Source: Mytilus californianus (Eukaryota; Mollusca; Bivalvia; Mytilida; Mytilidae). Taken from it: DNA of 64,000 nt. Below the pieces are notes generated by a model. It was not told the origin of the DNA. It saw only the letters and a list, made by a program, of their open reading frames with translations, and did not search any database. The translations under genes were made by a program, and so were the position numbers. The DNA is taken from assembly GCF_021869535.1 (NCBI RefSeq), contig NW_026262701.1, positions 41,543,278-41,607,277 on the forward strand, in the 5' to 3' direction. Each line of letters begins with the position of its first letter. The first letter of the stretch is position 1. This document shows positions 1 to 10,480 of the stretch, piece by piece.

Positions 1-373
1 GTCACGGTACCTTTCTATCCCAAATTCATGTATTTAATTTTTATGTTATATTTGTTATTCTCGTCGGATTTTGTCAAATGTCTTAACGTCTACTCTGTTA
101 TATTCGTGTGTTATGGTAAAGATAATTAATCAACCCCTTCATTTATTAGATTTTAGTTTGATTCAACGAAATTTATACGATATATTTGGTTTACAGTTTG
201 ATTCAGAAGAAACACCGACATAGCTAGATAATGCAATTAACTATCTAATTACTACCACAATTTGATATTAATAAGTATTGTAATTTTCATTGTTATTAAT
301 AAATGTAATGTCAGTATTACAAATCTACAAATCAATCCTAATCCTATCTTATTTTTGGGAAATATTTTTTACA

Positions 374-443
374 AATTCAAATGTGACGTCACTTTGTGTG
401 TTTTTTTTTAGAATTTCAAATGTGACGTCACTTTGTGCGTTGA
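374..443. promoter_or_regulatory. Duplicated CRE-like site (TGACGTCA x2)
   Basis: A 39-bp spaced duplication of a segment reading TCAAATGTGACGTCACTTTG. Each copy holds a perfect palindromic CREB/ATF consensus TGACGTCA, at 84+300=384-391 and 423-430. No gene start can be tied to it, so a regulatory role is only possible. The rest of 1-600 shows nothing recognisable. Confidence 0.35.
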
Positions 444-599
444 TGCTTTGGCTAACTCGGCTGTGTATTTTTATATGTTGGATTAAGTTGTTTTATGTAA
501 TGTATCCGTTTTTATTCTGTAGTTAGTCCCCACTTCGGTTTTATCATGTATATCTATTATATAGTCATTTTATAAAATTTACTGTTTGCAAAATTATAA

Positions 600-1195
600 A
601 TTATTCTAAATAATAAGGATGTTCTTGTCCCAGGCAGAAAACCCTGGCCGTGTTAGGCGCAACTTTTTGGAAGTTTTGGTCCTCGGTGCTCTTCGGCTTT
701 GTACTTGTTTTGGCTTTCAAGCTTTTTTCATCTGGGCGTCACTGGATGGTCTTGTGTGGACGAGACGCACGTCTGGCGTATTGAATTTTAAGCCTAGTAC
801 CTTTTGTTAGCTATTATTCGTGTGTTTCTTTGTTCTATATGTTCTCCCATTTATTTGTATTGTGGTCCTGTCATTTGATGTTGTCGTTTTGGTGATGTTT
901 TTGACTTTGCCATTAAAGCGGGAGGTTTGGCATGCCACAAAACCAGGTTCAACCCACCATTTTTTTCTTAAAATGTTCTGTACCAAGTCAGGAAAATGGC
1001 CATTGTTATATTATAGTTCGTTTCTGTGTGTGTTACATTTTTAATGTTTTGTTTTTGTTGTGTCGTTGTTCTCCTCTTATATTTGATGCGTTTCCCTTAG
1101 TTTTAGTTTGTAACCCGGATTTGTTTTTATCTCTATCGATTTATGAGTTTCGAACAGCGGTATACTACTGTTGCCTTTATTTCCATATGAACGAT
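600..1195 (-). repeat. Interspersed repeat copy (plus a GAAACGCGCGTCTGG-type module)
   Basis: The segment around 905-1010 is the reverse complement of material at 24040-24190 and 36220-36370 (shared blocks around 'ggtacag', 'ggttttat' and 'cctccca'). The 745-805 part carries the module 'gacgagacgcacgtctggcg', also seen in diverged form at 2555-2610 and 38975-39044. The short ORFs here lack any domain and are a by-product of the repeat. Confidence 0.6.
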
Positions 1196-1332
1196 TGAAC
1201 CTCAAGGTGTATAATTCCATATAAAATAATTGAACGCTAAGAGTTACTGAAACACAAAGTGTATTTTTCTAAACATATTTTAACATTAAGGGTAACTGAA
1301 ATTAAGTATTAATTCAGTCTGGTATATTAATT

Positions 1333-2382
1333 ATGAATTTAAGACACAGACAATTACCACTTCCTATGTTTTTAAATAATAGAGGGGGAGGGTCCCCAAG
1401 AGCTCCCTTATATAGTGTTAATTCCAATTTTTCGGACTTAACAAGAGAAAATGAGACACAATTTGTTTCAAATAGTGGGTTATCAAATATGCCAAGTTTA
1501 CATGGTTCTTCAAGTCAACTTACCTTGCCTGCTTTAACCAGTAATAATTCATTAAATGAACCGGGGGTGTCAATGATAAGAGACAGTGCACTGTGCATTA
1601 ATGTTCTTGTACAGAGTGCATTGAGCACAAACGTACAACATCAGAGTGCATCATGCACATACATTCAAACTCAAGGTGCACCTATCACATGTATTTCATC
1701 ACAAAGTGCACTGAGCACTGGTTATTATACCCAAAGTGCACTGGGCACCGGTCCATATACCCAAAGTGCACTGAGCACTGGTCCTGATTCCCAAAGTGCA
1801 CTGAGCACTGGTCCATATACACAAAGTGCAATGAGCACCGGTCCATATACCCAAAGTGCACTGAGCACTTGTCCTTATACCCAAAGTGCACTGAGCACTG
1901 GTCCATATACACAAAGTGCACTGAGCACTGGTCCATATAACCAAAGTGCACAGAACATTGGTTCATATACCCAAAGTGCAACAAGCACATTTATTCAAAA
2001 CAGTAGCGCTTCAAACACTTATGCAAAAGTACAAGGTGTACCAAGCACATGGTCCTTTTCCACGAGAGGAATAAGCACATCTTATGCCTCTAATCCATTT
2101 CATGATCAGACAAAGACGGCTAATATACCAAAAATCACATCGTTCAGTGACACCAGTTTCAACAGACCAATCAGCCATAATAACGGTGATGACCAACAAG
2201 AAGTATTTAAATTGAGGGAGAAAATAAGGGAAATTGAAAATGAAAGAGATTATTACAGACAGCAGAATCTCCAATCAGATTATGCAAGACAGCAAAATTT
2301 TCAAATTGAAAATGAAAGAGATTATTACAGACAGCAGAATAACCAACCAGATAATAATAAAATACGGATTCAGTGTTATTGA
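1333..2382 (+). pseudogene. gag N-terminal region of Ty3/gypsy-like element, with decapeptide repeats
   Basis: First open segment of a retroelement gag (349 codons from ATG 1333). Residues about 94-253 are a run of decapeptide repeats with consensus QSALSTGPYT. Residues about 290-340 are charged, with repeated 'ENERDYYRQQN' and a coiled-coil look, as is usual upstream of the capsid part in molluscan gypsy-like gag proteins. The frame is cut at about 2360 by a small repeat insertion and ends at a stop it brings in. Gag would form the particle that packages element RNA. The N-terminal part is not conserved between families, so its assignment rests mainly on the capsid, knuckle and protease segments downstream. 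Confidence 0.7.
1612..2091 (+). repeat. 30-bp coding minisatellite, about 16 copies
   Basis: Units start every 30 bases (1612, 1642, 1672 and so on to 2062), most with 'caaagtgcactgagcac'. They stay in frame and encode QSALSTGPYT variants. Copies at 1732-1970 are most alike; the edges decay (1582, 2002-2091). Each central copy contains a GTGCAC palindrome. Confidence 0.95.
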
Positions 2383-2614
2383 AAAATGTTTGAAATTATT
2401 TAAATTAAAGAATGTATCTCCCTCATGCAAAGCTCTGATTCCCTGCCCGGCTTTGGCTATACTTTTTTGTCCTTTTTGGCTTATAGCTCTTCATCTTTTT
2501 AATAAGCTTTGGATTTTCAAATATTTTGACCTAGAGCATCACTGAAGAGACATTGATTGTCGAAATGCGCATCTGGTGCAGAAAAATTGGTACCGTTTAT
2601 GTTAATAATATAGG
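2360..2614 (+). mobile_element. Small repeat inserted in gag
   Basis: Foreign stretch between 'caaccagataataat' and 'ataggacagcaaaatttt'. The gag-like repeat text (RQQNFQ-, RQQNNQ-type) stops before it and resumes after it. Its 3' part 'gtcgaaatgcgcatctggtgc' is related to the modules at 745-805 and 38975-39044. Short A/T-rich text flanks both sides (aataata), so a precise target duplication cannot be called. Confidence 0.7.
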
Positions 2615-3200
2615 ACAGCAAAATTTTCAACCAAATTATACTAGACAGCAAAACAACCAAATGAGATACCGAACAGACTCCACATCTAGCATGCAAGATA
2701 GTTATCACTAAAGACTACCATTCCTCAATGGAAGAAGTTACTGGAGTACATTTCAGATGCAATTTGAAATAATTGCTGAAAGAAATAATTGGGACCCAAG
2801 ACGTCAAGCTGAGGAAATATTACTAGTGTTTAAAGATGAAGCTGCAAAATTTGCATCAGAGCTACCGTATGACACAAGGAGCTCGTTTCGACTTTTATCC
2901 AAAGATATGGAAAGAAGATTTGGAGATAAAAACCTGCCTGAAACCTACAGAAAAGAGTTGCAATTTACCAGAAAAATTACAAGGAGTCAGTAAATGAATA
3001 TGCTGCTCGCATTCAGACAATGGTCAGGAAGGCATATCCAGACATGGATAATCAACTATTCAACAATATATCAATTGAACATATGTTAAATGGATTAAAT
3101 GATCAAAGTATTACCTATGATGTATTGACAAAAAGACCTAACACTATGGAGAAAACAATCCATCTTGTAGCATGGCATACTACATGCAAAAATTGATTGA
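2615..3200 (+). pseudogene. gag capsid region, broken by stop and frameshifts
   Basis: The open piece 2712-2993 has the retrotransposon gag signature 'NGRSYWSTF' ... 'AERNNWDPRRQAEEI' ... 'TYRKELQF'. It continues in another frame from about 2976 with 'VNEYAARIQTMVRKAYP' to a stop near 3196. The order F-NG-W-F, W-x-A-x-L, Y-A-x-x-(I/L) with a following Y-D/L-R-P block matches the Retrotrans_gag family. Breaks seen: TAA at 2709-2711, a frame change near 2976-2990, and another near 3190. It cannot make a full capsid protein. Confidence 0.85.
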
Positions 3201-3596
3201 GAAGCAAAACTCAAATAAGGCAAATTGAAATTGAAGAAGAAGAAAGGTCTTTTGATGCTGATCAGTCTGATGACATAGAAGTGAGACGAGTTGGAGGTAA
3301 ACGATTTGTTAGAGGAGCGTCTGAATCAGTTTGGTAGAGAGATGAAATAAAGTATCACGACTGAAGTAACAAAGTCTATTGAGAACATAATGAACACAAG
3401 ACTACCAACATCAAATACATACCAGCCTAAGAAGAATTTTAACAGTCAAAATTCAAGATGGAATAACAAGGACAAAAACCAGAAGCAAAACAACACAAGA
3501 TGCTATGCATGTAATGAAGAAGGACATTATGCAAGGTCATGTCCTAACCAGAAACCGACACAAGGACAGGCTTCAGACGGAAACCCGTTAAACTAA
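3200..3596 (+). pseudogene. gag nucleocapsid segment with CCHC zinc knuckle
   Basis: After a frame change near 3325-3340 the frame runs to 3596 and carries one retroviral-type zinc knuckle, C-Y-A-C-N-E-E-G-H-Y-A-R-S-C (C-x2-C-x4-H-x4-C), at about 3512-3553. It is preceded by a basic, Asn/Gln/Lys-rich stretch. Such a motif binds element RNA during packaging. The next (protease) frame is already open upstream of this stop, so the gag and pol frames overlap as in elements using ribosomal frameshifting; whether that was so here is inference. Confidence 0.85.
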
Positions 3597-4402
3597 AACG
3601 GGCTGAGACTAATGGCCAAGTGTCAGCCCGCAATTGCAAAATTAAAACAGACTTAGTATATATAAACCAGACAAATGAGGATCAAGTAGATAGAAACATT
3701 GAAAGTGTGTTTCTAGGTAAGGGGATTGAAAATCAAATGGTGAACTCTGCCAGTAAGAAAGAAAATACAGATTTTGTTGCTGAGCCTATACCGGAGGACC
3801 AAGGTCTCTCTTTAAATGGTGATAGTGGTCAGGATACAGGTACTGAGAATGACGTGATATTCAACAATAAGGAGGAAATTGTTATTGATCGCGTAACAGC
3901 AGCCAGTATTAAGGTAACAATGGAAGTCAGTAATCAAAAAGTAAAAGCTGTAATTGATACTGGAGCAGAAGTTACTGTTTCAAATGAAAATGCTGAGTCA
4001 GCAGATTTTAATATTGATCTAATTTTTGAGGAATTCGAGATACAGAAAGGAAACAATGAACATATTCAAAAGGATTTAAGTCCTTTGACTCCTGTGAGGA
4101 TAACAAAGATTGTGGAGGTAATGTCTGAGTTGACGTCAGGACAAAGTACCTCAACTGCTGTATTGACTCCTATGGTGAAAAAGGAGAATGTTGACAGCAG
4201 AGAGCAATCAAGTTGTGATATCCAGATAGACAGAGTGAGGTCTGCAACCATAAAAGTCCCCATAAGTATTAATGGGCAGGTGACCAAAGCTGTTTTGGAT
4301 ACAGGAGCGGAAGTAACAGTTCTTAATAGCAGTCTCTTTTGGGATTCCAGAGGAAAAGAGACCACTATTAAAGAAAGCGACCAGAAAGCTAGTAGTAGCT
4401 GA
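3597..4402 (+). pseudogene. pol start: aspartic protease with duplicated DTGA active-site region
   Basis: Open from before 3597 to the stop at 4400-4402 with no good ATG (the nominal start at 3620 is GTG), as expected for a pol reading frame entered from gag. It contains two related retropepsin beginnings. At 3881-3990, D-R-V-x-(5)-K-V is followed by 'VKAVIDTGAEVTVSN' (DTG at 3956-3964). At 4227-4330 the same order leads to 'TKAVLDTGAEVTVLN' (DTG at 4298-4306). Only the second is followed, after a stop, by a matching protease C-terminal half. Retropepsins work as dimers of one DTG each, so an in-frame pair is unusual and probably an internal duplication. Confidence 0.85.
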
Positions 4403-4414
4403 AGCAGGGAAAAC

Positions 4415-4744
4415 ATGGAGACCCATGGAATAACGACCATGAATGTTAAGCTTGGGAACCATGAATTTTCTTGGGAAATGTATGTTGCGCCTATAGGTGA
4501 TAGTATTCTTCTTGGGTGTGATACTGTAGATGAACTGGACATTACAATAAACTCCAAGAAGGGAATACAGGTAGACGGCAAGTGGATAGAATGTCACACC
4601 GAGAGAAAGGTGGACGACCAGATAGAAAGAGTATTAACTGAAAATGTAACCGTTCCAGCCAATTCAGAAATTATATTGTCTGGTGGGATTGGTAATATTG
4701 ATTTTATAGATACCAGATATTCCATGCTACAACCAGTGGTTTAG
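4415..4744 (+). pseudogene. pol: C-terminal half of retropepsin and linker
   Basis: Frame open to 4744 with 'NVKLGNHEFSWEMYVAPIGD' followed by 'ILLGCDTVDELD'. This is the flap-to-C-terminal hydrophobic pattern (I/F-LLG-x-D) that ends Ty3/gypsy proteases. A stop at 4400-4402 (GCTGA context) separates it from the DTG part. The following 'VTVPANSEIILSG' block is the usual lead-in to the reverse transcriptase in molluscan elements. Confidence 0.8.
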
Positions 4745-5110
4745 GATAGTCAAAAAATTATGGATGCACATTGGAATACGAGAAATAGGAAGACTAAAAC
4801 AGAAAACTCCTTGGATGTGAAATTTGATAGGTGCAGAAATATGGCCGATATTTCTACCATACCAGATCATTTCAAGGAACCCCTGACAGACACAGTAAAG
4901 AATTGTACATTTGATGTACATGTAGGAAATAGACCAATTTGTGAAAAACCATCCAAAAGGTAATGCTGAAGGATTGCAGAAGGACCATGACATTAAAATG
5001 AACAAGTATCTAAGTGAAAATGAGGAAAAGGTAGAAGACTCCAAAGAAAACTAATGATGAAGAAAGAAGATTTGAAGTTCTGTGTGTCTTGTGCACTCAA
5101 AGAAGTGGAA
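4745..5110 (+). pseudogene. pol remnant; RT, RNase H and integrase deleted
   Basis: Short frames only, e.g. 'IPDHFKEPLTDTVKN' near 4855-4905 (resembles the pre-RT linker) and 'CVSCALKEVERP' near 5082-5117. None of the RT (YxDD), RNase H or integrase (HHCC, DDE) motifs appears between 4745 and the LTR-like end, so several kb of pol are missing. Confidence 0.6.
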
Positions 5111-5230
5111 AGACCTTATAATTTGCATGATTTATATTGAACTTTTTAATGAATGATCGACTTGACTTGTGAAAATTGTTTAACATGTTATGCTATTTTA
5201 TCATATATCAATTCTGGGGACAGAATTCTT

Positions 5231-5370
5231 TTTCTTGATGGGAGACAGTGTTGTGCCACGATTATTTACAGTAACATTTTTAGCCTTCATTTCATTCGTA
5301 TTTCTTGATGGGAGACAGTGTTGTGCCACGATTATTTACAGTAACATTTTTAGCCTTCATTTCATTCGTA
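5231..5370 (+). repeat. Exact 70-bp tandem duplication across PPT / LTR start
   Basis: 5231-5300 and 5301-5370 are identical, each starting 'tttcttgatgggagacagtg'. Each contains a polypurine stretch (gatgggagaca) followed by TGTTGTG, the kind of junction expected between PPT and 3' LTR. Confidence 0.97.
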
Positions 5371-5931
5371 TTTCCCGGCGTATATTTTCCGCGAAAGTGG
5401 GTCATACTTATTTTCACTTTTGCACACTTGCTTGTTATGCGGAATGATCTTTCATAGTTACAACATAATTACCTTATTCAGACGTTATTAATGCATCCTA
5501 TTTAATCCATATTTATCCTTTTATAAAGTTAGAATTATCCCAAATTCTACTTGTCAACTAGAAGACCACGTTGGTTTACTTTCACATGTGTGTACACATG
5601 TACTATTTTTAGCGTGTATTGAGTGACGTCGTCTTACAAACGTTTTGAGAAAGATAGTTTAAGTTTTCAAATTATAGCCGCTGGCGAACAGCTGATTTTT
5701 AGACAGTGACCCAGATTTATTTATTCAGGTATTTTGGCACACAACGCAACTCTATTTACATACATTGTAATTTATTAATAACTATTATTAATGATATTAG
5801 CTTTTAATAAAGCTGTATTTATTTATTTAAACAAATCTTATTCCTTGATTATCCAAAGTTTGGACTTCAAAACAGTTTTATTACTTTGACTTAATAATTG
5901 ATATTTGTATAATATCTGCCAACCATTTACA
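5249..5931 (+). mobile_element. Probable 3' LTR (or solo-like LTR) of the gypsy-type element
   Basis: Starts TGTTGTG after a purine tract and ends ...CCATTTACA, followed 8 bases later by TGGCGCTTCAAATG, which could be a primer-binding site. An AATAAA lies at about 5805-5815. No second LTR copy is visible upstream of 1333, so limits are tentative: the left edge could equally be 5319 because of the 70-bp duplication. Confidence 0.45.
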
Positions 5932-6787
5932 ATAACGGTTGGCGCTTCAAATGTTACAGAGAAGAAATGTACCACCAAATTACAAAGGAAATAGGAATCC
6001 GTAAAATAAATACAGGCACACTGCTAGGAAGATTAGAACAAGAAAACACAGAAGAATATAAACGGAAGTTAGAAATCATTTCGGTCTTGCAAAAACAGGA
6101 CGTTTTGACTTACCAGAACATCCGCAACCTCAATCGTAACAGCAAAAACAAAATTAAAGTACATGGAGGAAGATTCACATAGGGCGTAATATGCACCAAT
6201 GAGGACAGTTGTGCCATAAGGCCATAAGATTGAGGATTGAGGAATGTTAGTACATTTACGGTAAGTAAACCTAGCTGTTTTTGTACATTTTCCACGAATT
6301 TCATAGAACACCCCCTTTTTTAAAAATGACTCAATCCGGCCTGAAAACTATTATTAAGATTATTGATTATGCCCGGACACTGCAAATTTCACGACAACCC
6401 GTGACAAGCCTAGCTGCGAAACCGTAGCTCTTATAGTTTAACATGTTTAAATATGGTCCTTACGACGTTCTTTGACAATTTGCAAAGCGGACCATATTAA
6501 GCGATACGGTTCCACAGCTACCACTAGAGTCAGTAGAGATCCATACACACATACAAAATATTTCAAATTGTTAAAGTCGGGCCCTTGCCTGCAAAGTTTA
6601 TCGTGGAGCCGATTAGACTTAAGTGTGTTTATTTTATCTTTTTATTTACTATTTTTGTTAACTATTTGCTGTTTTACTATCAAGCTGCCCCCCCCCCCCC
6701 CCCCCCCCGAAAGCATTTACAGATAGAGAATAAAAACGAATGGGAACTACGATTAGGTGTACCGACACAGTGATGTCTCCTTGCATT
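5932..6787. other. No recognisable gene; long C tract
   Basis: Contains small ORFs without domains. The frame near 5960-6080 is rich in K/R/N and could be leader or gag debris of another element copy. A C21 homopolymer lies at 6688-6708. Part of 6400-6530 (pair 'tagctgcgaa' and 'atatggtcc') resembles 62225-62330. Confidence 0.4.
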
Positions 6788-6792
6788 AGTTA

Positions 6793-6930
6793 CAGAGGCG
6801 GATTTAGGGGGTGCTTTGTTGGAAAAATTTGGTTGATTATTGAGAAAATCACTGAAGCATGATTGGAGCGATCCCTCTCTAAGGCAGTCAGTGCCCATCC
6901 CCCTTGTGAAAATTTCTGAATTTGCCACTG
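6793..6930 (+). mobile_element. MITE, TIR CAGAGGCGGAT...GCCACTG, TSD AGTTA
   Basis: Begins 'cagaggcggatttaggggg' and ends 'tttgccactg'. It is flanked by AGTTA at 6788-6792 and 6931-6935. Internally similar to 12983-13108 (shared 'aatcactgaagcatga'). Non-coding and non-autonomous. Confidence 0.85.
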
Positions 6931-7064
6931 AGTTAAGTCTCCCGGTTTTTTTTTAAAGTTGAAATTCAGCCCCCATCCAGATCCTTCAAAATCCATGACC
7001 AATGCCATTCAGTTAACCCATTCAGTTCTTATTCTTTAAAACAATTTTTAGGGAAACAACAGGT

Positions 7065-7400
7065 AAGGGCGAGAGTTGAGCGCTCACATGTTTAAACCGG
7101 CCACACTAGTCTTTATGTGCCTGTCCAAAGTCAGGAGCCTGAAGTTCAATGGTTGTCGTTGATTTATGTCTGTCGTATTTCTTTTTCGTAAATTGTTTTG
7201 CTATAGATTAGGTCGTTAGTTTTCTCAATTGCATTGTTTCATATTTTTCATGTGGTGGCTTTTTATAGCTGACTATACGGTATTGGTTTTTTTCATTGTT
7301 GAAGTCCATACGGTTGCCTATAATTGCTTACATCCACTTCATTTGGACTTTGGTGGATAGTTGTCTCATTTGCAATCATCCCACATCTCCTTATTTTTAC
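7065..7400 (-). repeat. Interspersed repeat, 'AAGGAGATGTGGTATGATTGCC' family
   Basis: Reverse complement of the family best seen at 18470-18745 and 21970-22325. It ends with the complement of 'aggagatgtggtatgattg' at 7375-7393 and holds 'gttgtcgttgatt' and the 'tgcctgtccaaagtcaggag' block. It is the most numerous family in the window. Confidence 0.9.
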
Positions 7401-8620
7401 AAGGAGGTTGTATGATGTTCTCCTTGTTTGGGAAAACTGTACAGTACATTTGTTACATGATCATGCAGCATCGTGCGATGTGTTTATGTATGAAGCTGTT
7501 ACTGTAACAGGGTAATTTATGAAAAACTATCAACAAAATCGAACGACAGACAGAAAACTTTTGAAATTTAGTGAGCAAGAAAAAACAAAAAAGAAGTTAT
7601 TCAAACAAATTAAACATACATTTATTGCGAAAAGATCTGGACAGCACATTTCAAGAGTGTTCAAATCAGTGGAAAAATTAATGTTATTAAGGAAATGACA
7701 TATTTCATTGATCTTCAATCAGATGCATGGGGACAAAAAAAAACTTTCAAGGGAACGACTTCAATTCAACCACTAAGAACCCTTAGTTCAATAAATTCTA
7801 AAATCAGTAATTGTGATAAATAAATGTTAAAATTATGAAGTGTATAATATTTACATATATATATATGTAACTATATAATATGTAGTTTCCATTTCTCGTT
7901 TCAGCATTTTTCAAACAGTGGCTATACCTTTCATGTAACTATTTACGTGTTGCTTATGAATTGAATTCTAAAATTTCTTAGTGACTAGATAGGTTAAACC
8001 AATGCCTTCCTAGAAAACTACGACACCAATAAACAGCACCTGACCTTTTGCCGTTCCTGCTTATAAAGTAAAATTGGCTTCACTAGAAAAGGACGACACC
8101 TAGAAAAAGCATCAATTCCATGGCTTTCCTACTTGAAAGATTTATTTTTCATAATTCCAGTGTATATGCCAGTTTACTATAAATTCACTGTAATTTTCAT
8201 ATTTAAGCCAGTCCAGTTAGATATCGACTTATGATATGCAGTCAAGACAGATCATTGCAAATTGTTTAAATTACCGATAATTAAAATACATGCATGTTTG
8301 GGATACATCTTTTTACAGCCAATTGTAAACAGACATCCCCCTAAAAGCATTTAAAAAAATACCAAACAAGAACTTTGTCATACACCATGTTAACAGGCAG
8401 AGATGCAAACACAATGACTTAAAAACTTTGCTGTATCACTATCTATTTAGTATGCATATTGCCATCTATATCAAAATTTAAGACAGTTCCATTTTCTATC
8501 TATCAATTGAAATTACTAACTATGAGCATGATGAAAAATAATAGTTTTACAATTTAAAATATGAATACAACATACGGCTGGTTAGAATGCGAACCGTTCA
8601 GCTTGCTAAATACGCAATGC
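7401..8620. other. No gene or clear repeat seen
   Basis: AT-rich; only short ORFs. A (TA)n run lies at 7855-7868. Confidence 0.5.
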
Positions 8621-8850
8621 AGACCTGACAAATACTAGTATACGCATAGAGTGAGAGTTTAGCATACGCCAGGTCGGTATGCCTGCATACAAACCTGACA
8701 AATACTAGTATACGCTTAGAGTGAGAGTTTAGCATACACCAGGTCGGTATGCAGGCATACAGACCTGACAAATTCTAGTATAAACATAGAGTGAGAGTTT
8801 GGCATACACCAGGTCTGTATGCAGGCATACAGACCTGACAAATGCAAGTA
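8621..8850. repeat. 70-bp tandem repeat, about 3.2 copies, each with a palindrome
   Basis: 'agacctgacaaatactagta' or variants recur at 8621, 8691, 8761 and 8831, exactly 70 apart. Each unit junction holds a dyad, e.g. CAGGTCTGTATGC-AGG-CATACAGACCTG at 8811-8838 (two half-sites of 11-13 bp). Confidence 0.95.
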
Positions 8851-10480
8851 AGAGAAAAAAGACTGAATTTAGCATACAATTCATTGAAACATCTGAAATA
8901 AAGATGGGTAAATGCTATGTTATGTACATATTGCAAAAATGGCATAAAAGTATAACAAAAATGCAGAATGAGTAATTTTTTAAGGTTTATTTGCTTCAAC
9001 TATTTCCTGAGTGTTGAAATAGTTCTTTCTAGCATCCTATGAAAAAGGTTAATGATAAAATGATGAAGTTTGGGATTTGCATTAACAAAAAAGACAAAAA
9101 ATCTTGCAAAAAAATGACAGACAAATATAAATAATGCTACACAGTGACTTTTTAACGCGAAATGTATCAATCATGCCAAAAGATGTAGCTTTTTCACACA
9201 AAAATGAGTGTGCATATGAGAATTTCTAATTTTAGATGAGAACGTGTTATTGGAATAAGAACATGGCTTTGTTTCTAAAGCAAATGAAGAACGTCATATT
9301 ATAATATTTTGATTCTCTTTTGATCTGTATGTTCATCAAAATTACTGTGTAGTCATTCCGAATGAATAGCCCATTTCGATAATTATTTCCTTCAATGTTA
9401 ACTACACATATGTATTATTTTCCCCAAGGTCGTTTAGATTTTCGTATTGTTTATGTATTTTACAACTACATTTTCAGACTTTTAACAATATTTGTTATAA
9501 TTCTTTGCCCGTTATATTCCGTTTATGCGTTGATATTACCCTGTATATGTGTCTTCCAAACTACTACTTGAGACAGCTCTTAACTTGTGAATTGTGGTGA
9601 AACTTGAACAAAATGAGCACATGTATTTATAAAAACCCAGACAATGCTTGTATTTTAATTTTAAAATAGGGCAAACAAAACCAAGGCGTTCCTGATGAAG
9701 GTAAATCCAGAAAAGCGCTTCGGACGCATGAATTTTTTTTAATAAAGTGTTGTACAGTAGACCCGTGAAAACAAATTTGAAACAGTTAACAAGAGACAAC
9801 TAACGGCCTGTCTGACTTAAGTCAAATCTTTCAGGCAGGTAATTAATGTGCAAATGTAATCTGTCAGAATAAATTTAGTGGTTTTGGTCAATTTGTGTTA
9901 AATTATCAACAACAGGAGTGTATCTATATATAGTAATAGTATGAATGTAGAATAATAATTTAAAATCTGAAGAAAGTTTGTGGCCTCAATATTCTGTTTA
10001 GAAATTTCATCTTCAATACGGGACTTGCCCTGGACAGGAAGATGTACGTTGGAGACAATTTCTTTACAATTAAACTAACCCCCCCCCCCCCCTGTCTCTC
10101 TTTGGTATAAAAAATTTCTTAACATTCTTATCTTGTTTACCAAATAACACAGTACATCATGTACATTTGAGTTGAAAAATTCATTGTTGTTTTGTGCTTA
10201 GTATTTTTAAATACAAAATTTGTGTATCCCATATTCCAAACAAGGTACAAGACACCTCAGCATAATTTGAATGGTTGACGAGGAGTACATATGTAGCTCA
10301 GCTGCATTTTTAGAATTTTTAGGCAGAGAAATAACTTGTCCCTGGCAGCGAAACAGCATGCCCCGAAAAGTCTGTATTCAACATATAAAAACAAAATCAC
10401 TATTTACACTTGCTGTGCATGTAATTTATTTTGTTTGCTCATTATTGTTACCACAAATTCTTCATTTTTTTACGCCGTAG
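8851..10480. other. Intergenic; one short repeat fragment and a C14 tract
   Basis: 9690-9740 carries 'cctgatgaaggtaaatccag', recurring at 21250-21300 (+) and 32130-32165 (-). C14 at 10079-10092. No gene recognised. Confidence 0.55.

Noticed and set aside
1-600. 5' LTR partner for the 5249-5931 sequence
   Set aside because: No shared text with 5249-5931 could be found upstream of 1333.
1685-1990. Minus-strand ORFs (about 80-100 codons) over the minisatellite
   Set aside because: They are antisense shadows of the 30-bp in-frame repeat; Cys-rich look comes from GTGCAC units.
6680-7008. ORFs with poly-Gly or poly-Pro ends
   Set aside because: Produced by the C21 tract and the MITE.
8621-8850. 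CRISPR-like array
   Set aside because: Head-to-tail 70-bp units without unique spacers, in a eukaryotic context; it is a simple tandem repeat.
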